Assembly: GCF_031656915.1 (NCBI RefSeq)
Contig: NZ_CP134227.1
Span: 2,976,001-3,040,000, forward strand
Reading direction: 5' to 3'
DNA length: 64,000 nt
Origin: Nocardioides marmorisolisilvae
Lineage (GTDB): Bacteria; Actinomycetota; Actinomycetes; Propionibacteriales; Nocardioidaceae
Translations under genes and position numbers: made by a program
In this document: one piece after another, positions 53,299 through 61,071 of the stretch
Position numbering within the stretch: the stretch's first letter is position 1
How the letters are laid out: each line of letters begins with the position of its first letter
Notes under the pieces: generated by a model
Told to the model about the DNA's origin: nothing
Databases searched by the model: none
Seen by the model: only the letters and a program-made list of their open reading frames with translations

Positions 53299-53315
53299 GC
53301 GTTTGCGCAGGTCAG
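53299..53315 (+). repeat. Right core of the island, exact 17-bp copy
   Basis: GCGTTTGCGCAGGTCAG is identical to 51404-51420. It lies 51 bp before the second, longer copy at 53366, so three att-like sites exist in all. Confidence 0.65.
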
Positions 53316-53365
53316 CGGCACATTGCCGTCAATGACCACCGACAGCCACTGAGCGTGCCGCGCTT

Positions 53366-53406
53366 CCCCTGGTACTACTGATCTGGCGCAGTTGCGCAGG
53401 TCAGAG
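53366..53406 (+). repeat. Second right attachment-like copy carrying a displaced menB 3' end
   Basis: This is the 41-bp repeat matched to 51382-51422. It still encodes the final Pro-Trp-Tyr-Tyr-stop of MenB, preceded by Arg-Phe, although no menB is attached to it. This looks like the menB end displaced by integration. The 53220-53511 stretch around it holds no other gene that I can support. Confidence 0.65.
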
Positions 53407-53511
53407 CGTTGCGGATACCGCCAGTCCGCACAGAGATGCACCTTCAGGATAGGGCTCGGGTGGGGACTTGCGGCAAGGCCCGGGTCGTGCGGCAGACTCG
53501 CGCGTCCAACC

Positions 53512-53955
53512 ATGGAGGCGGAAAGGTATGGGGTGTCCACACCGCTCGACGAAGGCCCCTTCTTTCACGGCACGATCGCGGATCTGAGCGTGGGTGAGTT
53601 CCTCACGGCGGGCCACCCGTCGAACTACCGCTCCAAAGTCGTGATGAATCACATCTACTTCACCGCTCTGATCGACGGAGCTGGCCTCGCTGCGGAGATC
53701 GCTGCAGAACTGGCAAAGGATGACCCCACCCCGAGGGTGTACGCAGTCGAGCCGACCGGTGCGTTCGAGAACGACCCAAACGTGACCGACAAGAAGTTCC
53801 CCGGTAATCCGACTCGGTCGTATCGAAGTAGTTCCCCACTGCGGATCGTTGGCGAAATCACCGAGTGGACGCGACTGACACCCGCACAGCTGCAGACATG
53901 GCGGGAGCGACTTTCGGTGCTTCTCTCAAGCGAGCGTGGCGAGATCATCAACTAA
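53512..53955 (+). CDS. arr: NAD(+)--rifampin ADP-ribosyltransferase (Arr)
   Basis: A 147-residue protein from ATG 53512. A GTG at 53533, which has a better ribosome site (GAAAGG), would give 140 residues; the known enzyme is about 143. GPFFHGTIADLSVGEFLTAG, then HIYFTALIDGAG, and finally FENDPNVTDKKFPGNPTRSYR are nearly the family consensus, including the His, Tyr and Asp of the active site. It ADP-ribosylates rifamycins and so confers resistance. It lies about 100 bp to the right of the second att-like copy. Its base composition looks lower in GC than the surroundings, which hints at transfer. Confidence 0.9.
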   Translation: MEAERYGVSTPLDEGPFFHGTIADLSVGEFLTAGHPSNYRSKVVMNHIYFTALIDGAGLAAEIAAELAKDDPTPRVYAVEPTGAFENDPNVTDKKFPGNPTRSYRSSSPLRIVGEITEWTRLTPAQLQTWRERLSVLLSSERGEIIN

Positions 53956-54045
53956 GGGCGCGTGAAGCGAAGTTCGCAATGAACTGGCTGCCCAGGCGCT
54001 CCTCAGCATGTCGAGCGGGAACCCGGGAGTCTCGAGCCAGCCCGG

Positions 54046-54348
54046 TCAGCCGGCCGCGGCGGAGACCACTGAGGTGAGCAGACCCGGGAACGCGGCGTCC
54101 AGGTCCTCGGCGCGCAGTCGCTGGACGGTGTGACCGTCGACGACACGCGTCTCGATGACCCCGGCCTCGCGGAGCACCTTGAAGTGGTGGCTCGCGGTCG
54201 ACTTGCTGATCCCGTCGTAGAGCAGCCGGCACGCGATCGGGACATCGGCACCGCTGAGTCGGCGTACGACCTCGAGCCGGACGGGGTCGGCGAGCGCCGC
54301 CAGCACCTCCTGCAGCGAACCGACCGGAGCGGTGGTGTCCGCTGTCAC
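54046..54348 (-). CDS. ArsR-family winged-helix transcriptional regulator
   Basis: A 100-residue regulator. The helix-turn-helix is in SKSTASHHFKVLREAGVIETR, and the wing is VVDGHTVQRLR. There is only one cysteine (IACRLL), so the metal-sensing CxC motif of classic ArsR is missing and the signal is probably not a metal. GTG 54348 has a strong ribosome site (GGGGAGGA) and is preferred over an ATG that overlaps the operator. It diverges from the MFS gene with two palindromes between them. Confidence 0.85.
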   Translation of the reverse strand: MTADTTAPVGSLQEVLAALADPVRLEVVRRLSGADVPIACRLLYDGISKSTASHHFKVLREAGVIETRVVDGHTVQRLRAEDLDAAFPGLLTSVVSAAAG

Positions 54349-54366
54349 GGTTCCTCCCCTGGGAAT

Positions 54367-54388
54367 AAGTTCGATGTACATCGAACTT
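54367..54388. promoter_or_regulatory. Perfect 22-bp palindromic operator, site 1
   Basis: AAGTTCGATGT and its exact complement ACATCGAACTT are joined without a spacer. The site lies 18 bp upstream of the regulator's GTG, so it is suited to self-repression. Confidence 0.7.
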
Positions 54389-54403
54389 GTGCGTATCGTC
54401 GGT

Positions 54404-54421
54404 GTTCGATCGATATCGAAC
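54404..54421. promoter_or_regulatory. Related palindromic operator, site 2
   Basis: GTTCGAT and ATCGAAC are exact 7-bp arms around CGAT. It shares the GTTCGAT half-site with site 1 and lies 19 bp before the MFS start, so the ArsR protein probably controls both directions. Confidence 0.7.
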
Positions 54422-54440
54422 TTAGCATGAGGAGCACACC

Positions 54441-55643
54441 ATGAGCACGCTCACCGCCGGGACCCGAATCCGCGCCCCTCGAGTGCCCGCCTACCCCCTG
54501 GTGGTGATGCTGCTCGCGGTGGCGCTCGGCGTGTCCGGCGCGCCTGCGCCGCTCTACGGCATCTACGCCCGGGAGTGGCACCTCGCTCCGATCACCACCA
54601 CGGTGGTCTTCGCGGTGTACGCCGTCGGCGCGCTCGCCGCGGTCCTCGTCGCGGGGGTGCTATCGGACCGGCTGGGACGCAAGCCACTGCTCCTCGGCGC
54701 GGTGCTCGCGATGGCGGCAGGGCTCGTCGTCTTCATGACCGCCCATGGGGTCGCGGCCCTGGTGGTGGCACGGGCGCTGCACGGCATCGCGGTCGGCACG
54801 GCCGTGGTCGTCGGTGGCGCTGCGCTGCTCGATCTTCGCCCCGAGCACGGCGCGCGCAGCGGGCAGCTCACCGGCATCACCTTCAACATCGGGATGGCGA
54901 TCACGATCCTCGGCGCAGCCCTGCTGGCGCAGTACGTCCCCGACCCGCTGGTCACGCCGTACGCCGCCGTGGGGCTGGTCGTGCTCGTGATGCTGCTGGC
55001 GCTGCTCGGCCTGCCCGAGACGCACCAGAACCGTTCGACCGCTCCGGTGCGGATCGCGCGGCCCGCCGTGCCCGACCACATCCGCGCGGACTTCCGGTTC
55101 GCGGTGCTCGGGGTGATGGCGTCGTGGGCCGTGCTCGGTGTCTACCTCTCCCTCTTCCCGGCCTTCGCGGGGGTGTCGACCCACATCCACAGCCTCGTCT
55201 TCGGCGGGATCGTGGTCGCCGCGATGGCCGGAGCCGCCGCCGTCAGCCAGGCGGTCGGCGGCGGGTTGGTGCCTCGCCACGCCGCCGTCATCGGCGATCT
55301 CGGTACGGCGGCTGCGCTCCTCTTCGGGCTGGTCGCGCTGCACACCCACCACGCCACGGCGGTGCTACTCGCCGCAGTGCTGATGGGCCTGATGTTCGGC
55401 CTTGCCTTCGGTGGCTCGTTGCGGCACCTCGGCGGAGTCGTGCCGGCGGACCGGCGTGGCGAGGTGATGTCGGCGTACTACCTGCTCGCCTACGGCGCGA
55501 TGGCGGTGCCGACGGTCCTCGCGGGTTGGGCGGCGACCACATGGGGCCTGGCGGCGGTGTTCCCGTGGTTCACCCTGGCCGTCGCGCTCGCGTGCGTGGC
55601 CGCCGGCCTGCTCGGCATGCTGGCACCCCGACGGGCCGTGTGA
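54441..55643 (+). CDS. MFS transporter (12-TM, DHA1-like)
   Basis: A 400-residue exporter with about twelve hydrophobic helices. VLSDRLGRKPLLLG is MFS motif A between helices 2 and 3. The ATG has a ribosome site (GAGGAG). It is divergent from the ArsR gene and likely induced when the regulator leaves its operators. A drug or metabolite is exported, but which one cannot be told. Confidence 0.85.
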   Translation: MSTLTAGTRIRAPRVPAYPLVVMLLAVALGVSGAPAPLYGIYAREWHLAPITTTVVFAVYAVGALAAVLVAGVLSDRLGRKPLLLGAVLAMAAGLVVFMTAHGVAALVVARALHGIAVGTAVVVGGAALLDLRPEHGARSGQLTGITFNIGMAITILGAALLAQYVPDPLVTPYAAVGLVVLVMLLALLGLPETHQNRSTAPVRIARPAVPDHIRADFRFAVLGVMASWAVLGVYLSLFPAFAGVSTHIHSLVFGGIVVAAMAGAAAVSQAVGGGLVPRHAAVIGDLGTAAALLFGLVALHTHHATAVLLAAVLMGLMFGLAFGGSLRHLGGVVPADRRGEVMSAYYLLAYGAMAVPTVLAGWAATTWGLAAVFPWFTLAVALACVAAGLLGMLAPRRAV

Positions 55644-55653
55644 CCTGACCCAC

Positions 55654-55659
55654 TAGCCT
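55654..55659 (+). promoter_or_regulatory. -10 box TAGCCT, leaderless start of the sirtuin gene
   Basis: TAGCCT ends 7 nt before GTG 55667, which decides that start over ATG 55676. Confidence 0.5.
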
Positions 55660-55666
55660 GCACTGC

Positions 55667-56371
55667 GTGGCAGGCATGGTCGTGGTCCTTACCGGCGCCG
55701 GAATCTCTGCGGAGTCCGGGCTGGCCACCTTCCGCGGACCCGACGGACTGTGGGAGGGGCACCGGCCCGAGGACGTCGCGACCCCCGAGGCGTTCCTCTC
55801 CGCGCCGGAGCTGGTGCAGCGGTTCTACGACGACCGCCGCGCCGCGCTCGCGACCGTCGAGCCGAATGCCGCCCACCGCGCGCTCGCTCGCCTCGAGCAC
55901 GCGCTCGGGGACGCCTTCCTGCTGGTGACCCAGAACATCGACGACCTGCACGAGCGCGCGGGGTCGCGGCGGGTGCTGCACATGCACGGCCGGCTCAAGG
56001 CGGCCCGCTGCACCGAGTGCGGAGAGTCGACCCACTGGGACGGGACCCTCGTCGACGAGCCGCCGTGTCCGTTCTGCTCCCAGCGCGCGCTGCGTCCCGA
56101 CGTGGTCTGGTTCGGCGAGATCCCCTATGGGCTGAGCGAGATCGACGTGGCACTGCGGCGGGTCAGGGTCTTCGTCTCGATCGGTACGTCGGGCAACGTC
56201 TACCCGGCAGCGGGGTTCGCCTCGTTCGCCCGAGCCGTGGGCGCGCGGACGGTGGAGCTGAACCTCGAGCCGAGCCTCGGGATCGACGACTTCGTCGAAC
56301 ACCAGCACGGGCCTGCCACCCAGGTGGTGCCGGCGTGGGTCGACGGCTTCCTTGCGGAGCGCGAAGCCTAG
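55667..56371 (+). CDS. cobB: NAD-dependent protein deacylase, Sir2 family, class III (CobB)
   Basis: A 234-residue sirtuin. [17 protein letters not shown] binds [15 protein letters not shown] follows, and the catalytic histidine is in LHMHGRL. A zinc ribbon is formed by CTECGE and CPFC. FYDDRR carries the Tyr and Arg that mark class III enzymes such as E. coli CobB and human SIRT5, so succinyl or malonyl groups are likely removed as well as acetyl groups. Confidence 0.9.
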   Translation: MAGMVVVLTGAGISAESGLATFRGPDGLWEGHRPEDVATPEAFLSAPELVQRFYDDRRAALATVEPNAAHRALARLEHALGDAFLLVTQNIDDLHERAGSRRVLHMHGRLKAARCTECGESTHWDGTLVDEPPCPFCSQRALRPDVVWFGEIPYGLSEIDVALRRVRVFVSIGTSGNVYPAAGFASFARAVGARTVELNLEPSLGIDDFVEHQHGPATQVVPAWVDGFLAEREA

Positions 56372-56418
56372 CCTCGCCTTCGTTGCGCGCGCGCCCGCGC
56401 CGTGGATGAATTCCTTGT

Positions 56419-57183
56419 ATGGAGAGTGCGGACGTGACCGACGAGCACGGCCTCGAATCCGGTGACATCGGCCCTCACGACGAGGAGCCGCACGACGTCG
56501 ACCTGCGCAGCCGGCTGAACTGGCTGCGCGCCGCCGTACTCGGTGCCAACGACGGCATCGTCTCGGTGGCCGGTCTCGTGATGGGGGTCGCGGCCGCGAC
56601 GTCGCACAGTCACACGATCCTCGTCGCCGGACTGGCCGGCCTCTTCGCCGGCGCGCTGAGCATGGCCGCCGGCGAGTACGTCTCGGTGAGCACCCAGCGG
56701 GACACCGAGCTGGCCCTGCTCGCCAAGGAGGCTGCCGAGCTCGCCGAGGATCCCGAGGAGGAGCTCGCCGAGCTGGCGTCCATCTATCAGGACAAAGGTC
56801 TCAGCGCGCGCCTCGCGCTCGAGGTCGCTCGGGAGCTGACCTCCCATGACCCCCTCGCCGCCCACGCTGACGCCGAGCTCGGCATCGATCCCGAGGACCT
56901 GACCAACCCCTGGCACGCGGCGTGGGCCTCCATGGTGGCGTTCACGGTGGGCGCGGTACTGCCGCTGCTGGTGATCACGCTGGCGCCGAGCGCCGTCCGG
57001 ATCGCTGCGACCGCGGTCGCGGTGGTGCTGGCGCTCGTCCTGACCGGCTGGTTGTCCGCGTGGGCGGGTGATGCGCCGCGGCTCCGCGCCATCGTGCGCA
57101 ACGTGGCCGGTGGAGCCCTCGCGATGGCCGTCACCTACCTGATCGGGTCCATCGTCGGAGGGTCCGCCGGCTCCGCCACGTGA
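56419..57183 (+). CDS. VIT1/CCC1-family divalent metal (iron/manganese) transporter
   Basis: A 254-residue membrane protein. AAVLGANDGIVSVAGLVMGV forms the first helix of the family, SMAAGEYVSVSTQRD lies between helices, and the acidic middle domain contains EDPEEELAEL. It has five transmembrane segments, three of them near the C-terminus. It probably moves Fe(II) or Mn(II) out of the cytosol. It has an acidic N-terminal extension of about 30 residues. Confidence 0.87.
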   Translation: MESADVTDEHGLESGDIGPHDEEPHDVDLRSRLNWLRAAVLGANDGIVSVAGLVMGVAAATSHSHTILVAGLAGLFAGALSMAAGEYVSVSTQRDTELALLAKEAAELAEDPEEELAELASIYQDKGLSARLALEVARELTSHDPLAAHADAELGIDPEDLTNPWHAAWASMVAFTVGAVLPLLVITLAPSAVRIAATAVAVVLALVLTGWLSAWAGDAPRLRAIVRNVAGGALAMAVTYLIGSIVGGSAGSAT

Positions 57184-57225
57184 GACGCGGGTCTCAATCT
57201 GCGGATGGGCGACCTCCGAGCCCGA

Positions 57226-57231
57226 TAGGTT
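57226..57231 (+). promoter_or_regulatory. -10 box TAGGTT, leaderless start of the pnt operon
   Basis: TAGGTT ends 6 nt before GTG 57238. Confidence 0.5.
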
Positions 57232-57237
57232 GCACGG

Positions 57238-59139
57238 GTGAGGATCGCAGTGGCAAAGGAGACCCGCGACGGCGAGAGCCGAGTCGCGATGGTCCCGGAA
57301 CTGGTCGAGAAGCTGACCGGGCTGGGCTATGACGTGCTCGTCGAGCCCGGCGCCGGTGACGGTGCGGAGTTCTTCGACGACGACTATGAGGCGGTCGGCG
57401 CGACGGTCGCCGCCGACGCGGTCGCCACCGCGGACGTGGTCGTCTCTGTTGCGCCGCTGGACCCCGAGCGGGTGCGCGAGCTGCGCGAGGGGACCACGAC
57501 CATCTCCTTCCTGCCGGTCAACCAGTCGCACGACCTGGTGGCCGACCTGCGGGATGGAGCGGTGACGTCGTTCGCAATGGAGCTGGTGCCCCGGATCTCG
57601 CGGGCGCAGTCCATGGATGCGCTGTCCTCGCAGGCCCTGGTCGCCGGCTACCGCTGCGCGATCGTCGCGGCCGGGATGCTGCGACGGTTCTTCCCGTTGA
57701 ACATGACCGCGGCCGGCACCGTTCAGCCGGCCGAGGTCGTCGTTCTGGGCGCCGGCGTCGCCGGACTGCAGGCGATCGCGACGGCCAAGCGCCTCGGCGC
57801 GGTCGTCCGGGCCTACGACGTCCGCGCGGCCGCCGCCGAGGAGATCCGCTCGATGGGCGCGAAGTCGATCGACCTGGAGCTGGAGACCCTCGAGGGCTCC
57901 GGTGGCTATGCACGCGAGATGACCGAGGACCGGGCCGCCCGGCAGCGTGAGCTGCTGACGCCGTACATCGCAGCGGCCGACGCACTGATCACCACGGCCG
58001 CAGTGCCCGGACGCGAGGCGCCGATGCTGGTCACCCGTGAGATGGTCGAGCAGATGAAGCCCGGGTCGGTGGTGGTCGACCTCGCGGCCGAGAGCGGCGG
58101 CAACGTTGAGGGCTCGGCCCCCGGCGAGATCGTCCGGATCGGGCACGCACAGGTCTGGGGTGGCGCGAACGTGCCCGCCCAGATGCCGGTTCCCGCGTCG
58201 CGGCTCTACGCGCAGAACGTCGTCAACCTGGTCACCCTGATGACCGCCACGGGCGAGGACGTCGAGCCAGGCCAGTTCGCGCCGGACTTCGAGGACGAGA
58301 TCGTCCAGGGTGCTTGCGTCACCCATGAGGGCCGGATCCTGCACAAGCCGACCCGTGAGGCGATCGACGGCCCGGACCCCGAGCCGGAGCCTGAGCCCGA
58401 ACCCGAGCCAGCGCCGGTGGCCGAGGTGGGCGCGGCTGCCGCGGGTGCCGCAGTCACGTACGACGCCCCCGCCGACCCGGTCGAGCCCGCGCCGGCACCG
58501 ATGCCGACCCTGATGAGTGATGACCCGGAGACGGCGCCGCTGGAGCCCAACGAGGAGCCGCAGAGCTACCTCGACGAGCCCGAGTTCGAGCCCGAGCAGG
58601 AATGGGCCGCGGAGACCGGCGCCGATGGTCCGGTCCCGCTCGCCGAGGAGGCCGACGAGGCGCCCGCCCCGCGGATGCCGCCCCCGCCACCGCCGCCGCA
58701 TGCGGCTGCACCGCCGGCCGCCGAGGCAGTGCCCGAGCTCGAGAGCGAGCCCGAGCCTGCTCCGGTGGCCGCGCCTGAGGAAGAGCCGGAGGACGCGACC
58801 CCGGAGGTGGCGTCCGAGGCTGCGCCCGCCGAGGCACCTGCGACCGAGTCCGAGCCAGTCGCTGAGCCCGAGACAGTCGCTGTGCCCGAGGCCCAGCCTG
58901 AGGCTGAGCCCGAGGCTGAGGCCGATGCAGCGCCCGAGGCAGATGCAGCGCCTGTGACCGAGCCTCAGGAAACGGCCGGGGCTGAGGAGGCCGAGGGTGA
59001 CGACTCGGAGTCCGAGCACACCGACCCGTCGCCGGACGCTCCCGCCGTACCGCAGCAACCGGACGACTCGGTGTCCGATCCCGCCCAGACCGAGCTCCAG
59101 CTCGACCTTCCCCTGAACCCGGAGGCCGACCAGTCATGA
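57238..59139 (+). CDS. pntAa: Re/Si-specific NAD(P)(+) transhydrogenase subunit alpha, soluble part, with long acidic tail
   Basis: A 633-residue protein. Residues 1-375 form a normal domain I of proton-translocating transhydrogenase: RIAVAKETRDGESRVAMVPE at the start, RAQSMDALSSQA, and the NAD site VVLGAGVAGLQAIATAKRLG. After residue 377 comes a roughly 255-residue tail of repeated Glu-Pro, Pro-Glu-Ala and a run of eight prolines, with hardly any lysine or hydrophobic core. Typical actinobacterial subunits end near 370-390 residues. The tail looks disordered. No frameshift is visible, and codon use stays coding. The enzyme couples NADH/NADP+ hydride transfer to the proton gradient. Confidence 0.88.
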   Translation: MRIAVAKETRDGESRVAMVPELVEKLTGLGYDVLVEPGAGDGAEFFDDDYEAVGATVAADAVATADVVVSVAPLDPERVRELREGTTTISFLPVNQSHDLVADLRDGAVTSFAMELVPRISRAQSMDALSSQALVAGYRCAIVAAGMLRRFFPLNMTAAGTVQPAEVVVLGAGVAGLQAIATAKRLGAVVRAYDVRAAAAEEIRSMGAKSIDLELETLEGSGGYAREMTEDRAARQRELLTPYIAAADALITTAAVPGREAPMLVTREMVEQMKPGSVVVDLAAESGGNVEGSAPGEIVRIGHAQVWGGANVPAQMPVPASRLYAQNVVNLVTLMTATGEDVEPGQFAPDFEDEIVQGACVTHEGRILHKPTREAIDGPDPEPEPEPEPEPAPVAEVGAAAAGAAVTYDAPADPVEPAPAPMPTLMSDDPETAPLEPNEEPQSYLDEPEFEPEQEWAAETGADGPVPLAEEADEAPAPRMPPPPPPPHAAAPPAAEAVPELESEPEPAPVAAPEEEPEDATPEVASEAAPAEAPATESEPVAEPETVAVPEAQPEAEPEAEADAAPEADAAPVTEPQETAGAEEAEGDDSESEHTDPSPDAPAVPQQPDDSVSDPAQTELQLDLPLNPEADQS

Positions 59140-59186
59140 CCCACCACCAGCCTGCCCGCCGTACCCACGAGGGGAGCACGCCGTGA
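59136..59186 (+). CDS. 16-codon ORF linking pntAa and pntAb by overlaps on both sides
   Basis: ATG at 59136 overlaps the pntAa stop (ATGA), and its TGA at 59184-59186 overlaps the pntAb GTG start (GTGA). The product would be MTHHQPARRTHEGSTP. A GAGGGGAG ribosome site for pntAb lies within it. It may serve only to pass ribosomes across the 43-bp gap. Confidence 0.35.
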   Translation: MTHHQPARRTHEGSTP

Positions 59187-59524
59187 GTGTCGCCGTCGTC
59201 TGGCTGACGATCTTCGTGCTCAGCGTGTTCGTCGGCATCGAGGTGATCTCGAAGGTGTCCTCGACGCTGCACACGCCGCTGATGTCCGGCGCCAACGCGA
59301 TCCACGGCATCATCCTGCTCGGCGCGATCCTCGTCACCGGGAGCACCGACAACACCGCTGCGGTGATCGTCGGGGTGATCGCCATCGTGCTCGCCTCGGT
59401 GAACATGGTCGGCGGCTTCGTGGTCACCGACCGGATGCTGCAGATGTTCACCCAACGCAAGAAGCCGGCCGCGAAGCCTGCGTCGAACGACAGCGCGGCG
59501 GGCTCCAAGGGGGCGAGCGCCTGA
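59183..59524 (+). CDS. pntAb: NAD(P) transhydrogenase subunit alpha part 2 (membrane subunit)
   Basis: A 113-residue protein with three to four transmembrane helices (WLTIFVLSVFVGIEVISKV, GANAIHGIILLGAILVTG, AAVIVGVIAIVLASVNMVGG) and a short basic-polar tail. It forms part of domain II. GTG 59183 has a ribosome site (GAGGGGAG), and its stop overlaps pntB (TGATG). Confidence 0.88.
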   Translation: MSVAVVWLTIFVLSVFVGIEVISKVSSTLHTPLMSGANAIHGIILLGAILVTGSTDNTAAVIVGVIAIVLASVNMVGGFVVTDRMLQMFTQRKKPAAKPASNDSAAGSKGASA

Positions 59525-60924
59525 TGCTGCCCACCTGGGTCCAACTCGTCTACCTCGCCTGCGCGGTCTGCTTCATCCTTGCGCTCAAGGGTCTTTCCGG
59601 ACCGAAGACCGCGCGCAACGGCAACCTGGTCGGCGCCGTCGCTGCTGTGGTGGCGGTGATCACCCCGTTCGTGGTGAAGAACCCCGCTACCGGTGAGCAC
59701 CTGCACCACGTCCCGCTCATCGTCGCCGCGATCGTGGTCGGCACCATCGGCGGCGTCTATGGCGCCCAGAAGGTGCAGATGACGCAGATGCCGCAGATGG
59801 TGGCGCTGTTCAACGGCGTCGGCGGTGGCGCGGCAGCACTCGTCGCCCTGCTCGAGCTGCATGAGCACCTGGCCGCCCATGAGAGCGAGAACTGGTTCGT
59901 GTGGGCGGCGACGGCCTTCACGATCGTCGTCGGCGCGGTCTCGTTCGCCGGCTCCGCGGTCACCTTCGCGAAGCTGCAGGAGCTGATGACCTCGCGGCCG
60001 GTCACCTTCCCCGGCCTGCGCTATCTCTTCGCGATCACGCTGGCCGCCGCGGTGGTGCTGTCGGTGCGGCTGGTCATCGTCCAATCCATGTGGCTCGGCA
60101 TCGTGCTCGGGCTGATCGGCCTGCTCTTCGGCCTGCTGCTGGTCCTGCCGGTCGGCGGTGCCGACGTACCCATCGTCATCTCACTGCTCAACGCGTTCAC
60201 CGGTCTGACCGTGGCCGCGGGCGGCTACGTGCTGTCCAACACCGTGCTCCTCGTCGGCGGCACCCTGGTCGGCGCGTCCGGAACCTTCCTGACCCTGCTG
60301 ATGGCCAACGCGATGGGCCGCTCGGTCACCAACATCCTGTTCGGGGCGCTCAAGGGCGGCTCGACGCTGGGTGGCGGCGAGGCCTCGGACCGGCCGGTGA
60401 AGTCGCTGCAGCCGGCCGACGCGGCGATCCTGCTCGGGTACGCCGAGCGGGTCATCATCGTCCCCGGCTACGGGCTCGCGGTCGCGCAGGCGCAGCACTC
60501 GCTGCGTGAGCTGGTCGACGTGCTCGGCGAGCGCGGCACCACGGTCGACTATGCGATCCACCCGGTCGCGGGCCGGATGCCCGGACACATGAACGTGCTG
60601 CTCGCCGAGGCCCAGGTGCCCTACGAGCAGCTCAAGGAGATGGACGACATCAACGGCGACTTCAAGGACGCCGACGTGGTGCTCGTCGTGGGTGCCAACG
60701 ACGTGGTCAACCCGGCTGCGAAGACGACCCCGGGCGCCCCGATCTACGGCATGCCGATCCTGCACGCCGACGAGGCGAAGAACATCATCTTCATGAAGCG
60801 CTCCATGCGTCCCGGGTTCGCCGGCATCGAGAACGAGCTGCTCTTCGACGAGAAGACCCAGCTGCTCTTCGGCGACGCGAAGGACACGATGGGCAAGCTC
60901 CTCAACGCGGTCAAGGCGCTGTAG
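59524..60924 (+). CDS. pntB: NAD(P)(+) transhydrogenase subunit beta
   Basis: A 466-residue subunit. About eight membrane helices make up the rest of domain II. The C-terminal NADP(H)-binding domain III has IVPGYGLAVAQAQHSL, HPVAGRMPGHMNVLLAEA, VGANDVVNPAA and KRSMRPGFAGIENELL, all canonical. The three pnt genes are in the usual split order. The 3' end is followed by the second copy of the palindromic repeat element. Confidence 0.93.
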   Translation: MLPTWVQLVYLACAVCFILALKGLSGPKTARNGNLVGAVAAVVAVITPFVVKNPATGEHLHHVPLIVAAIVVGTIGGVYGAQKVQMTQMPQMVALFNGVGGGAAALVALLELHEHLAAHESENWFVWAATAFTIVVGAVSFAGSAVTFAKLQELMTSRPVTFPGLRYLFAITLAAAVVLSVRLVIVQSMWLGIVLGLIGLLFGLLLVLPVGGADVPIVISLLNAFTGLTVAAGGYVLSNTVLLVGGTLVGASGTFLTLLMANAMGRSVTNILFGALKGGSTLGGGEASDRPVKSLQPADAAILLGYAERVIIVPGYGLAVAQAQHSLRELVDVLGERGTTVDYAIHPVAGRMPGHMNVLLAEAQVPYEQLKEMDDINGDFKDADVVLVVGANDVVNPAAKTTPGAPIYGMPILHADEAKNIIFMKRSMRPGFAGIENELLFDEKTQLLFGDAKDTMGKLLNAVKAL

Positions 60925-60984
60925 CGCGGCGGTACGACGTACGCCGGCGGCCGCTCCGTCATCGCGGCCTTCTCCGCGCGCGAC

Positions 60985-61066
60985 GGGTTCACCCAGGAAG
61001 GTCCCTCTTCACACATCGACTCTCGTGTGGGAAGAGGGACTTTGGGTTCCTAACCTGGGAAAGGTC
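60985..61066. repeat. Dispersed nested palindromic repeat, copy 2 (left outer arm decayed)
   Basis: The inner stem pairs GTCCCTCTTCACAC (61001-61014) with GTGTGGGAAGAGGGAC (61025-61040, a 2-nt bulge). The right outer arm GGGTTCCTAACCTGGGAAA (61044-61062) matches the right arm of the copy at 18421-18514. It lies in the 147-bp gap between the convergent pntB and corA genes, where it may end both transcripts. Confidence 0.7.
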
Positions 61067-61071
61067 GGGCG

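Larger units (their letters stand above)
51404..53315 (+). mobile_element. Small genomic island with AbiE genes at the menB 3' end, no integrase
   Basis: The island lies between exact 17-bp cores at 51404-51420 and 53299-53315, a span of about 1.9 kb. Just inside each core is a pair of 9-bp boxes spaced 11 bp: TGCGTGGCA at 51439 and 51450 on the left, and TGCGTGGCA at 53238 with AACGTGGCA at 53249 on the right. Cores outside and paired arm boxes inside are the layout of a tyrosine-recombinase element. The cargo is abiEi, abiEii and a 61-residue gene. No recombinase remains, so it could move only with help in trans. Confidence 0.65.

Noticed and set aside
57238-59139. Frameshift or gene fusion as the cause of the long PntAa tail
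   Set aside because: The frame runs without interruption into a stop that overlaps the next start, codon third positions remain GC-rich, and the tail has no domain from another gene.
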